DNA of 33,357 bases from an uncultured Lachnospiraceae bacterium (lineage in GTDB: Bacteria > Bacillota > Clostridia > Lachnospirales > Lachnospiraceae). Each line of letters starts with the position of its first letter. Within the stretch, counting starts at the first letter, position 1. Where the stretch lies: NCBI GenBank assembly GCA_910578825.1, contig CAJTSB010000027.1:1-33357 (forward strand). Reading direction: 5' to 3'. A program made the position numbers and the translations under genes. Positions 1 through 7,042 of the stretch are shown here, in pieces. The notes under the pieces were generated by a model that was not told where the DNA came from, made no database searches, and saw only the letters and a program-made list of their open reading frames with translations.

Positions 1-54
1 ACTATATAATATATACGAAATGAAGTGAAAAATAAACTTTTATGCAAAAATCTA

Positions 55-82
55 TTGAAAATTTTATATAAATGTTTATAAT
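55..82 (+). promoter_or_regulatory. Sigma-A promoter of the ribose operon
   Basis: The -35 box TTGAAA (55-60) and the -10 box TATAAT (77-82) are separated by 16 nt, in an AT-rich setting. Transcription would start near 89 and give a leader of about 28 nt before rbsK. I see no clear cre or operator palindrome, but only 54 bases upstream are visible. Confidence 0.7.
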
Positions 83-116
83 ACAAAGTACAAGAATTGT
101 AAAGGAGATGAAGGTT

Positions 117-1007
117 ATGGGAAAAATCGGGGTAGTTGGAAGTATCAATATGGATATGACGGTAAAGGCAGAACGGATCCCACTCAAAGGTGAAACGGTA
201 AAGGGTGGAGAACTAAAGTACATTCCCGGAGGAAAGGGAGCGAATCAGGCCGTTGCCATGGCGAAACTTGGGGCAAAAGTTGAGATGTTTGGATGTGTAG
301 GGAATGATGCGGCAGGAGCAAGCCTTGTAAAAAACATGCAGGAAGCAGGCGTTGAGACAAAGTGCATCCGGACAGTGGCAGGGATGCCGACTGGACTGGC
401 GATGATTACGGTTGGAGACAATGATAATACGATAGTTGTTGTGGCAGGAACCAACGACTGTGTAGACATCGCTTATGTGAATGAAGTAAAAGATGCTCTT
501 CTGGAATGTGAGATTGTCCTGTTGCAGCACGAGATACCGCAGGAAACGGTTGAGTATGTGATTGAACTGTGTGTCGAAAATGATGTGGAAGTTGTCTTAA
601 ATCCGGGACCGGCAAGACCGGTAAAGCAGGAAATTCTGGAGAAAGTGACGTATCTGACGCCGAACGAACATGAAGCTGTCATTCTGTTTGGAGAGGAGAT
701 TTCTTTTGAAGAAATGATGAGAAAGTATCCTGAAAAACTGGTAATCACACAGGGTTCACGGGGCGTCAGCACATGCCTCAGGAGCGGAGAAGTAATTCTG
801 GTTCCTGCGAGAAAAGCAAAGGTTGTAGACACCACCGGAGCCGGAGATACCTTAAACGGGGCGTTTACGGTAGCGATTATGGAAGGGATGGATATTGCAA
901 AAGCGCTGGCATTTGCCAATACGGCGGCTGGATTGTCTACAGAAAAATTCGGTGCACAGGGTGGAATGCCATCCCGCGCGGAAGTAAAAAAAGCAATGGA
1001 GGGGTAA
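117..1007 (+). CDS. rbsK: Ribokinase
   Basis: Phosphorylates D-ribose to ribose-5-phosphate with ATP in the cytoplasm, feeding the pentose phosphate pathway. The protein has PfkB-family signatures: GGKGANQA about 40 residues in, which binds the sugar, and DTTGAGDTLNGAF near the C-terminus, whose GAGD aspartate is the catalytic base. I chose the ATG at 117 because AAAGGAG (101-107) sits 9 nt before it. The in-frame ATG at 108 abuts that site and the one at 72 has none. The resulting 296 residues are normal for the family. It is the first gene of rbsKDACB, and rbsD starts 4 nt after its stop. The order matches Bacillus subtilis rbs without rbsR, which may lie to the left of the window. Confidence 0.95.
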   Translation: MGKIGVVGSINMDMTVKAERIPLKGETVKGGELKYIPGGKGANQAVAMAKLGAKVEMFGCVGNDAAGASLVKNMQEAGVETKCIRTVAGMPTGLAMITVGDNDNTIVVVAGTNDCVDIAYVNEVKDALLECEIVLLQHEIPQETVEYVIELCVENDVEVVLNPGPARPVKQEILEKVTYLTPNEHEAVILFGEEISFEEMMRKYPEKLVITQGSRGVSTCLRSGEVILVPARKAKVVDTTGAGDTLNGAFTVAIMEGMDIAKALAFANTAAGLSTEKFGAQGGMPSRAEVKKAMEG

Positions 1008-1011
1008 AACA

Positions 1012-1419
1012 ATGAAAAGGAACGGTATCTTAAACGCAGATATTTCAAGAGTATTGTCCTATATGGGACATACGGACACACTGGCAATAGGGGACTGCGG
1101 ACTTCCCATTCCGGAGGAGACGGAGCGCATTGATTTGTCGCTTAAACCGGGGATGCCATCTTTTATGGATGTGCTGAGTGAAGTTGTAAATGAGATGAAA
1201 ATAGAAAAGATTGTGCTTGCGGAGGAAATCAGGGAAAAGAATCCACAGGTTCTGGAAGGTATTCTGGAGCTTTTCCATAAAACGGACATGGAATGTGCAA
1301 TCGAATATGTATCCCATGAAGAACTGAAATCACGGACAAAGATTTGTAAGGCGGTAATTCGAACGGGAGAGACGACGCCATATGCAAACATTATTCTGCA
1401 ATCCGCGTGTCTGTTCTGA
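1012..1419 (+). CDS. rbsD: D-ribose pyranase
   Basis: Interconverts the beta-pyranose and beta-furanose forms of D-ribose so that ribokinase receives the furanose form. At 135 residues it has family length. The N-terminal ISRVLSYMGHTD carries the catalytic His (residue 20), followed by AIGDCGLPIP. The C-terminal TPYANIIL is the typical closing motif of the active site. GGAGGGG at 998-1004 serves the ATG at 1012. It is co-transcribed with rbsK and rbsA. Confidence 0.95.
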   Translation: MKRNGILNADISRVLSYMGHTDTLAIGDCGLPIPEETERIDLSLKPGMPSFMDVLSEVVNEMKIEKIVLAEEIREKNPQVLEGILELFHKTDMECAIEYVSHEELKSRTKICKAVIRTGETTPYANIILQSACLF

Positions 1420-1468
1420 ATGTTTTGCAAAAATTCCGGAAAATATCAATAAAAAAGGAGGAAATGAG

Positions 1469-2953
1469 ATGCAGATTGAGATGAAGGGAATTGATAAATC
1501 CTTCGGAACGAATCAGGTGCTGAAGGATGCTGGTTTTGTTCTTGGACATGGGGAAGTCCATGCGCTCATGGGCGAGAACGGAGCCGGAAAAAGTACCCTG
1601 ATGAAGATTTTAACGGGCGTCTACACCAAAGACAGCGGCACAGTCATTGTGGATGGTCGGGAAGTGAATTACAAAAACCCTCAGGAAGCGGAAAAGGCAG
1701 GGATTGTGTTTATTCATCAGGAGCTGAATGTACTGTTTGATCTGACGGTAGAAGAAAATCTTTTTATGGGTAAGGAGATTAAGAACCGATTTGGATTCTG
1801 CGATCAGAAAGCCATGAGGAAAAAGGCGGAGGAAGCGCTCAAACGATTGGGCGTCCGTATCAATCCGGGCGAGGTCATGTCTAACCTGTCGGTGGGACAA
1901 CAGCAGATGGTAGAAATCTGCAAGGCGCTGATGGTAGAGGCAAAGGTTATCATCATGGATGAACCTACGGCGGCCCTGACGCAGAGCGAGACGGTAGTGC
2001 TCTTCGAGGTAATCCAGTCGCTGCGCAAATCCGGGGTTTCCATTGTGTACATTTCCCACCGTATGGAAGAGATATTTGAGCTGTGCGACAGAATCAGCGT
2101 ACTGCGTGACGGTACATATGTGGGAACCAGAAATATTCCGGAGACGAATATGAATGAAATCGTCAAACTGATGATTGGTCGTGAAATCGGAGAACGTTAT
2201 CCGCAGCGGAACTGTAAGATTGGAGAAACGGTGCTAAAAGTCAGCGGTCTGACCAAAAAAGGCGTTTTTCAGGATGTGGCGTTTGAGGTCAAAGCCGGAG
2301 AAGTCCTGGGCGTATCGGGACTTATGGGCGCAGGAAGAACAGAGATTATGCAGGCTGTTTTCGGCAATCTGCCCTATGAATCCGGCAAAATTGAAATTAA
2401 CGGCAAAGAGGTGCAGATAAAATCTCCCATTCAGGCAATGAAAAACGGCATTGGTTTCATTACGGAGGACCGCAAGGTAGAAGGGTTGATGCTGGAAGAG
2501 AGTATTGAGAAAAATATTGCGCTTGCCAACCTGCCCATCATTTCCAGGAATTATGTTCTTGATCGTAAGAAGGAAAGGAATCTGGTTAAAAAGGGAATTG
2601 ACGAACTGCATATCCGCTGTTTTGGTCCCTCTCATGAGTGCAGTAACTTAAGCGGCGGCAACCAGCAGAAGGTCGTATTTGCAAAGTGGGTGTACACGGA
2701 ACCCAAAATCCTGATACTGGATGAGCCGACCAGGGGCGTGGATATCGGTGCGAAAAAGGAAATTTACAATATTGTCAATGATCTGGCAGCGAAAGGAGTA
2801 GCCATCATCATGGTTTCCTCTGAATTGCCTGAGGTGCTCGGCATGAGCGATCGGGTGATGGTCGTTCGTGAAGGCGTTGTCCGGGGAATTATTTACAAAG
2901 AGGAAGCAAATCAGGAAAATATCATGACATTAGCGACAGGAGGTATGATTTAA
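1469..2953 (+). CDS. rbsA: Ribose ABC transporter, ATP-binding protein
   Basis: Energises ribose uptake at the cytoplasmic face of the RbsABC complex. The 494 residues hold two fused nucleotide-binding domains. The first has Walker A GENGAGKST (residues 35-43), signature LSVGQQQ and Walker B IIMDEPTAAL. The second has the degenerate Walker A GLMGAGRTE usual for RbsA-type proteins, signature LSGGNQQK and Walker B LILDEPTRGVDIG. The open frame reaches back to 1382, but AAAAAAGGAGG (1452-1461) points to the ATG at 1469 and removes a non-homologous 29-residue extension. The stop overlaps the rbsC start (TAATG), which suggests translational coupling. Confidence 0.95.
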   Translation: MQIEMKGIDKSFGTNQVLKDAGFVLGHGEVHALMGENGAGKSTLMKILTGVYTKDSGTVIVDGREVNYKNPQEAEKAGIVFIHQELNVLFDLTVEENLFMGKEIKNRFGFCDQKAMRKKAEEALKRLGVRINPGEVMSNLSVGQQQMVEICKALMVEAKVIIMDEPTAALTQSETVVLFEVIQSLRKSGVSIVYISHRMEEIFELCDRISVLRDGTYVGTRNIPETNMNEIVKLMIGREIGERYPQRNCKIGETVLKVSGLTKKGVFQDVAFEVKAGEVLGVSGLMGAGRTEIMQAVFGNLPYESGKIEINGKEVQIKSPIQAMKNGIGFITEDRKVEGLMLEESIEKNIALANLPIISRNYVLDRKKERNLVKKGIDELHIRCFGPSHECSNLSGGNQQKVVFAKWVYTEPKILILDEPTRGVDIGAKKEIYNIVNDLAAKGVAIIMVSSELPEVLGMSDRVMVVREGVVRGIIYKEEANQENIMTLATGGMI

Positions 2954-3894
2954 TGGAAGCAAATAAGAAAAAAATTACAGACCATTTACAGGATTTGGGC
3001 GCCCTTATTGCGCTGTTGTTGTTAGTGATCGGAATTAGTATTATAAGTCCTGAATTCAGGACCGGGAGTAACTTTTTATCCTTGCTGCGTCAGTCGTCCA
3101 TTAATGGATTGATTGCATTTGGCATGACCTGCGTAATCCTTACGGACGCCATTGACTTGTCCGTAGGTTCCGTTCTGGCGTTGAGTACGGTTCTTTGCGC
3201 TGGCATGATTTCAGCTGGCGTCCCTGCCGGGGCGGCAATGTTGCTGGCGCTTTTGATTGGAACCGCGCTGGGAGCTGTCAGCGGCCTTCTGGTGACAAAA
3301 GGAAGGTTACAGGCATTTATTGCAACCTTGATTACAATGACGGTATACCGCGGTGCGACGATGATATTTACCGGCGGAAAACCGATTTCCAACCTTGGAG
3401 ACAGTTTTGTGCTCAAGCTGGTGGGAAGAGGAAATCTTTTTAGGATACCAATTCCGGTGATTCTGCTGGTTCTGATTTTTATCGGATTCTATTTCCTGTT
3501 GAATAAGACCACCTTCGGGCGCGCAGTCTATGCAACCGGAAGTAACGCGAAGTGTGCAAAACTTGCGGGTATTAATATCAACAGAACAAAGATTATCGTT
3601 TATGCGATTTCCGGATTTATGTCTGCGTTAGCCGGTCTCATCCTGTTGTCAAGGCTGGGTTCCGCACAGCCCACGCTTGGCTCCGGTTATGAGCTTGATG
3701 CAATCGCAGCCGTAGCGCTTGGCGGAACAAGCATGAGCGGTGGTCGGGGAAAAATTTATGGAACTTTAATCGGTGTATTGATTATCGCAGTATTGAACAA
3801 TGGTCTGAATATCCTGGGCGTATCTTCCTATTATCAGGATGTAATCAAAGGACTTGTAATCCTTATCGCTGTATTATCAGATCGGAAGAGATAA
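2953..3894 (+). CDS. rbsC: Ribose ABC transporter, permease
   Basis: Membrane channel of the ribose importer. The 313 residues are strongly hydrophobic with multiple predicted membrane segments. They include the BPD_transp_2 family core, seen here as TDAIDLSVGSVLAL near residue 65 and AVALGGTSMSGGRG near residue 255. It overlaps rbsA by one base. The binding-protein gene follows 42 nt later. Confidence 0.94.
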   Translation: MEANKKKITDHLQDLGALIALLLLVIGISIISPEFRTGSNFLSLLRQSSINGLIAFGMTCVILTDAIDLSVGSVLALSTVLCAGMISAGVPAGAAMLLALLIGTALGAVSGLLVTKGRLQAFIATLITMTVYRGATMIFTGGKPISNLGDSFVLKLVGRGNLFRIPIPVILLVLIFIGFYFLLNKTTFGRAVYATGSNAKCAKLAGININRTKIIVYAISGFMSALAGLILLSRLGSAQPTLGSGYELDAIAAVALGGTSMSGGRGKIYGTLIGVLIIAVLNNGLNILGVSSYYQDVIKGLVILIAVLSDRKR

Positions 3895-3936
3895 TCTGTG
3901 CGGCAATTCAGGGCAAACAGGGAAAGGAGAAAATAG

Positions 3937-4854
3937 ATGATGAAAAAAATAACTGGTATTTTGCTGATATTATGTTTGGCGTTCGGTTTGACAGGATGTA
4001 ATGCGATTACAATTGACGGCGAGGGAGAGGCTATGGAAAGCGTCGGAAACGGATCGATTGGACTTTCGGTATCCACACTGAACAACCCGTTTTTCGTGTC
4101 TCTTGCAGAAGGCGCAAAGGCTGCGGCTGAAGAAAAAGGCGTAAGTCTGGCGATTGCAGACGCAGGGGATGATAGTGCAAAACAGCAGAATGACATTGAG
4201 GACTTAATTTCCAAAAATGTAAGCGTGCTGATTGTAAATCCGGTAGATTCCGATGCGGTGGCTCCTGCGGTACAGAATGCGATTTCCAAAGGTATCCGGG
4301 TGATTTCTGTTGACCGTGTGGTAAACGGTGTTGAGGTGGATTGTCAGATTGCATCTGATAATGTGGCTGGTGCAAAAATGGCGACGGAATATCTGATTGA
4401 GCAGATTGGCGAAGGCGCAAAAGTAGCGGAACTTCAAGGGGTTCCCGGGGCGTCCGCAACGATTGACCGTGGAGCTGGTTTCCACGAAGCGGCAGACGAA
4501 ACGCTGGATGTTGTGGCGAGTCAGAGTGCGAATTTTGATCGTGCGGAAGGCATGGCGGTTATGGAGAATGTGCTCCAGTCCGACGGCTCTATCCAGGGTG
4601 TATTTGCCCATAATGATGAGATGGCATTGGGTGCTTTGCAGGCGATTGCAGCTACCGGAAAAGATATTAAGGTCGTAGGGTTTGACGCTACGGATGATGC
4701 GGTAAATGAGGTCAAAGCTGGAAAAATGCTGGCTACGGTTGCACAGAAACCGGAATTGATGGGTGAAACGGCAATCCTGACGGCAATCCGCCTGATTGCC
4801 GGTGAAGAGGTGGAGAAGTCTCTGCCGGTGGAAGTGGAACTAGTTACAAAATAA
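3937..4854 (+). CDS. rbsB: Ribose ABC transporter, substrate-binding lipoprotein
   Basis: Captures ribose outside the membrane and delivers it to RbsC. It has a lipoprotein signal peptide: MMKK, a hydrophobic stretch, then the lipobox LTGC with the lipidated Cys at residue 21. After a short linker comes a periplasmic-binding-protein type 1 fold, starting GLSVSTLNNPFF and carrying IEDLISKNVSVLIVNPVD. The C-terminal DATDDAVNEVKAGKMLATVAQ is typical of RbsB. Length is 305 residues. GGAAAGGAG at 3921-3929 suits the ATG at 3937; the adjacent ATG at 3940 is also possible. It is the last gene of the operon and is followed by a terminator. Confidence 0.94.
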   Translation: MMKKITGILLILCLAFGLTGCNAITIDGEGEAMESVGNGSIGLSVSTLNNPFFVSLAEGAKAAAEEKGVSLAIADAGDDSAKQQNDIEDLISKNVSVLIVNPVDSDAVAPAVQNAISKGIRVISVDRVVNGVEVDCQIASDNVAGAKMATEYLIEQIGEGAKVAELQGVPGASATIDRGAGFHEAADETLDVVASQSANFDRAEGMAVMENVLQSDGSIQGVFAHNDEMALGALQAIAATGKDIKVVGFDATDDAVNEVKAGKMLATVAQKPELMGETAILTAIRLIAGEEVEKSLPVEVELVTK

Positions 4855-4887
4855 AGGTGAAAAGTTATGTGATGAAATAACGGCAGC

Positions 4888-4934
4888 GGGCGTCGCAGGC
4901 AGTCTGAAAAATGACTGAGCGGCGCCCTTTTTTT
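4888..4934 (+). terminator. Rho-independent terminator of the rbs operon
   Basis: GC-rich hairpin with outer arms GGGCGTCGC (4888-4896) and GCGGCGCCC (4919-4927) and inner arms CAGTC/GACTG. Seven T residues follow (4928-4934). Confidence 0.88.
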
Positions 4935-5054
4935 GAAACTTCGTATTGGCGGTATGGTTCCACTGCACAGAAAATCCGGCTGCCTGTAGTTCTTCGACTA
5001 TGATTTGGCTGGATATTGTAGCAGAATCAACCGGACTTGTCGGTAAAAATATGG

Positions 5055-5083
5055 TTGACAGATGTTTCCGTGCATCTTATAAT
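5055..5083 (+). promoter_or_regulatory. Consensus sigma-A promoter upstream of the DUF3788 gene
   Basis: A perfect TTGACA (5055-5060), a 17-nt spacer, and a perfect TATAAT (5078-5083). Transcription should begin near 5090, about 20 nt before the ATG at 5111. The promoter excludes the upstream part of the longer open frame from 4946. Confidence 0.85.
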
Positions 5084-5110
5084 TTTCTGAAAATAGAGCA
5101 GGAGGATCAT

Positions 5111-5530
5111 ATGATTAATTTACAGGATCGCAGTTATTGTCCGGCATTGAATGAGATAGAAGAATATGTGGGCAATCCCATATTTCATCAATTTTGTTCC
5201 GAGATAAAGGAAACGTATCATATAAAAGAAAAAATAGAATTCAGTTCCTGCAGTTGGGAAAAAGGATGGAATATAAAATTTAAAAAGTCTGGAAAATCCC
5301 TGTGCGTTGTCTATCCCAGAGAGGGTTATTTTACAGTTTTAGTTGTGGTCGGCAGAAAAGAAAAGGAGTCTGTAGACGCTATGATAACGGAATGTTTCGC
5401 CGAACTGCAGGAGATTTATGATCAGACAAAAGAAGGAAACGGGCAAAAATGGTTGATGATCGATTTGGAAGACGCAGGCGCGACATATCGTGATGTTATG
5501 CGCCTGGTTGAAATCCGGCAGAGGTCGTAA
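5111..5530 (+). CDS. DUF3788 family protein
   Basis: Small cytoplasmic protein of 139 residues whose function is unknown. It matches DUF3788 as I recall it: an N-terminal LxDxxxxPxxxEIxEYVGNPIF segment, CSWEKGWNIKFKKSGKSLC, YPREGYFTVLVVVG, and a C-terminal NGQKWLMIDLED. The start is set by GGAGG (5101-5105) and the consensus promoter at 5055-5083; the open frame from 4946 lacks a ribosome site. The last codons (VEIRQRS) overlap, in another frame, sequence that reads like the inside of an AmmB protein. The natural C-terminus may therefore have been replaced at a recombination junction near 5515. Confidence 0.85.
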   Translation: MINLQDRSYCPALNEIEEYVGNPIFHQFCSEIKETYHIKEKIEFSSCSWEKGWNIKFKKSGKSLCVVYPREGYFTVLVVVGRKEKESVDAMITECFAELQEIYDQTKEGNGQKWLMIDLEDAGATYRDVMRLVEIRQRS

Positions 5531-6836
5531 GCAGAAAACAATAGATTCCTATCATGAAATCGCCCGAAGCATCGCCATGCAGAAACCGGAGACGATTATT
5601 CTGATTTCTCCGCATCAGACGATGTATGCGGATTATTTTCATATTTCTCCGGGAAAGGAGGCTAGCGGTGATTTCGGACAATTTCGGGCGCCTCATGTGG
5701 GCGTGAGTGTTTCATATGACAGCCAATTTGTGGATAATCTCTGCCATCTGGCAGAAGAAAGGAACCTGCCTGCCGGCGTTCTTGGACAGCGGGAGCGAGC
5801 GTTGGATCATGGCACGATGGTTCCGCTTTATTTTGTCAATCAATACTGGCAGGATTATCAGCTTGTGAGAATCGGGCTCTCCGGGTGTGGGCTTGCCACA
5901 CATTACGAGCTTGGACAGATTATTCAGGAGGCAGCAAAGCTTCTTGATCGGAAAACCGTGGTGATTGCCAGCGGGGACTTATCTCACAGGCTGAAAGACG
6001 ATGGTCCTTACGGTTATCGGGAGGAAGGCCCGCAATATGACAGGCGGATTATGGAGGTTATGGAAACCGGAGAATTTGAAGGACTGTTTGAGTTTACGGA
6101 GGATTTCTGTGAGAAAGCAGGGGAATGCGGGCATCGCTCCTTTACCATCATGGCAGGCGCGCTCGACAGAATGGAGGTGGAGGCGGAACGTCTTTCCTAT
6201 GAAGGACCTTTTGGCGTGGGGTATGGAATTTGTTGCTATCGTATATGCGGAAAGGATGGGACGCGCAATTTCAGGGAGCGTTACGAACAGAGGCAGCGCA
6301 GCCTGCTTGCAGCCAGGCGGGAGCAGGAAGATGCTTATGTTCGACTGGCAAGAAAAAGTATGGAAGAGTATATTCGCACAGGAAAAATCATAAGCATTCC
6401 CGGAGATCTTCCAGAAGAAATGTACCGCAGCAAGGCTGGAGTATTTGTTTCCATCAAAAAAGAAGGCAGCCTGCGGGGCTGTATCGGAACACTTTCAGCA
6501 TCCTGTTCCTCTGTTGCCGAGGAGATTATTTATAATGCTGTCAGCGCATCCACAAACGACCCCAGATTTTCCCCTATTGAGCCGGCGGAGTTTGACCGAT
6601 TGACGATTAGCGTGGACGTGCTTGGCGACATGGAAAAAATAGAATCTCCGGATATGCTCGATGTTAAGAAATATGGCGTTGTCGTTACGAAGGGCTGCAA
6701 AAGGGGCTTGCTGCTGCCGAACTTAGACGGTATAGAATCCGTGGAGGAACAGATTGCTATTGCCAGGCAAAAGGCTGGAATCCATGATTGGGAGAGGGTT
6801 TCCCTGGAACGCTTTGAGGTAATCCGCCATTATTAA
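5490..6836 (+). CDS. amrB/amrA: AmmeMemoRadiSam system protein B-A fusion, N-terminally truncated
   Basis: Two-domain protein of unknown biochemical role from the AmmeMemoRadiSam group. The Memo/LigB-like part spans roughly residues 10-270 and shows TIILISPHQTMYADYF, ALDHGTMVPLYF and IASGDLSHRL. The AMMECR1 part (about 285-448) shows LRGCIGT, NDPRFSPI and KRGLLLPNLDG. Family members normally begin with a GAF-VPHPPLI-PE-GRG segment that supplies a metal-ligand His. Here homology starts only at GRGRKQ, so about 20 residues including that His are missing. Start candidates are GTG 5490 or ATG 5493, both inside the DUF3788 gene and without a convincing ribosome site. The usual radical-SAM partner is not next door. 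The body of the frame is intact, so it may be translated by coupling, or may be a pseudogene. Confidence 0.75.
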   Translation: MMLCAWLKSGRGRKQKTIDSYHEIARSIAMQKPETIILISPHQTMYADYFHISPGKEASGDFGQFRAPHVGVSVSYDSQFVDNLCHLAEERNLPAGVLGQRERALDHGTMVPLYFVNQYWQDYQLVRIGLSGCGLATHYELGQIIQEAAKLLDRKTVVIASGDLSHRLKDDGPYGYREEGPQYDRRIMEVMETGEFEGLFEFTEDFCEKAGECGHRSFTIMAGALDRMEVEAERLSYEGPFGVGYGICCYRICGKDGTRNFRERYEQRQRSLLAARREQEDAYVRLARKSMEEYIRTGKIISIPGDLPEEMYRSKAGVFVSIKKEGSLRGCIGTLSASCSSVAEEIIYNAVSASTNDPRFSPIEPAEFDRLTISVDVLGDMEKIESPDMLDVKKYGVVVTKGCKRGLLLPNLDGIESVEEQIAIARQKAGIHDWERVSLERFEVIRHY

Positions 6837-6842
6837 TTATCT

Positions 6843-6866
6843 GGGGAATTTATGTACAAATTCCCC
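6843..6866. terminator. Perfect 9-bp hairpin after the AmmB-A gene, possible weak terminator
   Basis: GGGGAATTT (6843-6851) and AAATTCCCC (6858-6866) form a perfect stem with a 6-nt loop, 6 nt past the stop codon. A-rich rather than T-rich sequence follows on the plus strand, so it is not a classical terminator. It could stabilise a 3' end. Confidence 0.4.
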
Positions 6867-6986
6867 ATAAAAAAGGAGAAATATCTGAAATATGTTTTTA
6901 CGGGAAACTGCTGAGAGTTTCTGGAAAATGGATTTTACGCTATAAGTTTAGTTATAAAAAATGGGGCAACTCAAAAGGAACTGCTC

Positions 6987-7016
6987 TTGTGCGCGCATGG
7001 TTTTTTGTGATATAAT
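6987..7016 (+). promoter_or_regulatory. Extended -10 promoter for the FIVAR/Ig surface protein
   Basis: TATAAT at 7011-7016 is preceded by TGA, giving an extended -10 (TGnTATAAT). A weak -35, TTGTGC (6987-6992), lies 18 nt upstream. Transcription would start near 7023, about 20 nt before the start codons. Confidence 0.6.
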
Positions 7017-7042
7017 TTAAAAATTAAAAATAAAGGAAAGGA

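Noticed and set aside
4946..5110. N-terminal extension of the DUF3788 frame
   Set aside because: It covers the consensus promoter at 5055-5083, has no ribosome site, and has no resemblance to the family.
6837..7042. A small peptide gene after the hairpin (ATG at about 6892, 17 codons)
   Set aside because: The ribosome-like AAGGAG lies too far upstream and the peptide resembles nothing known, so evidence is insufficient.
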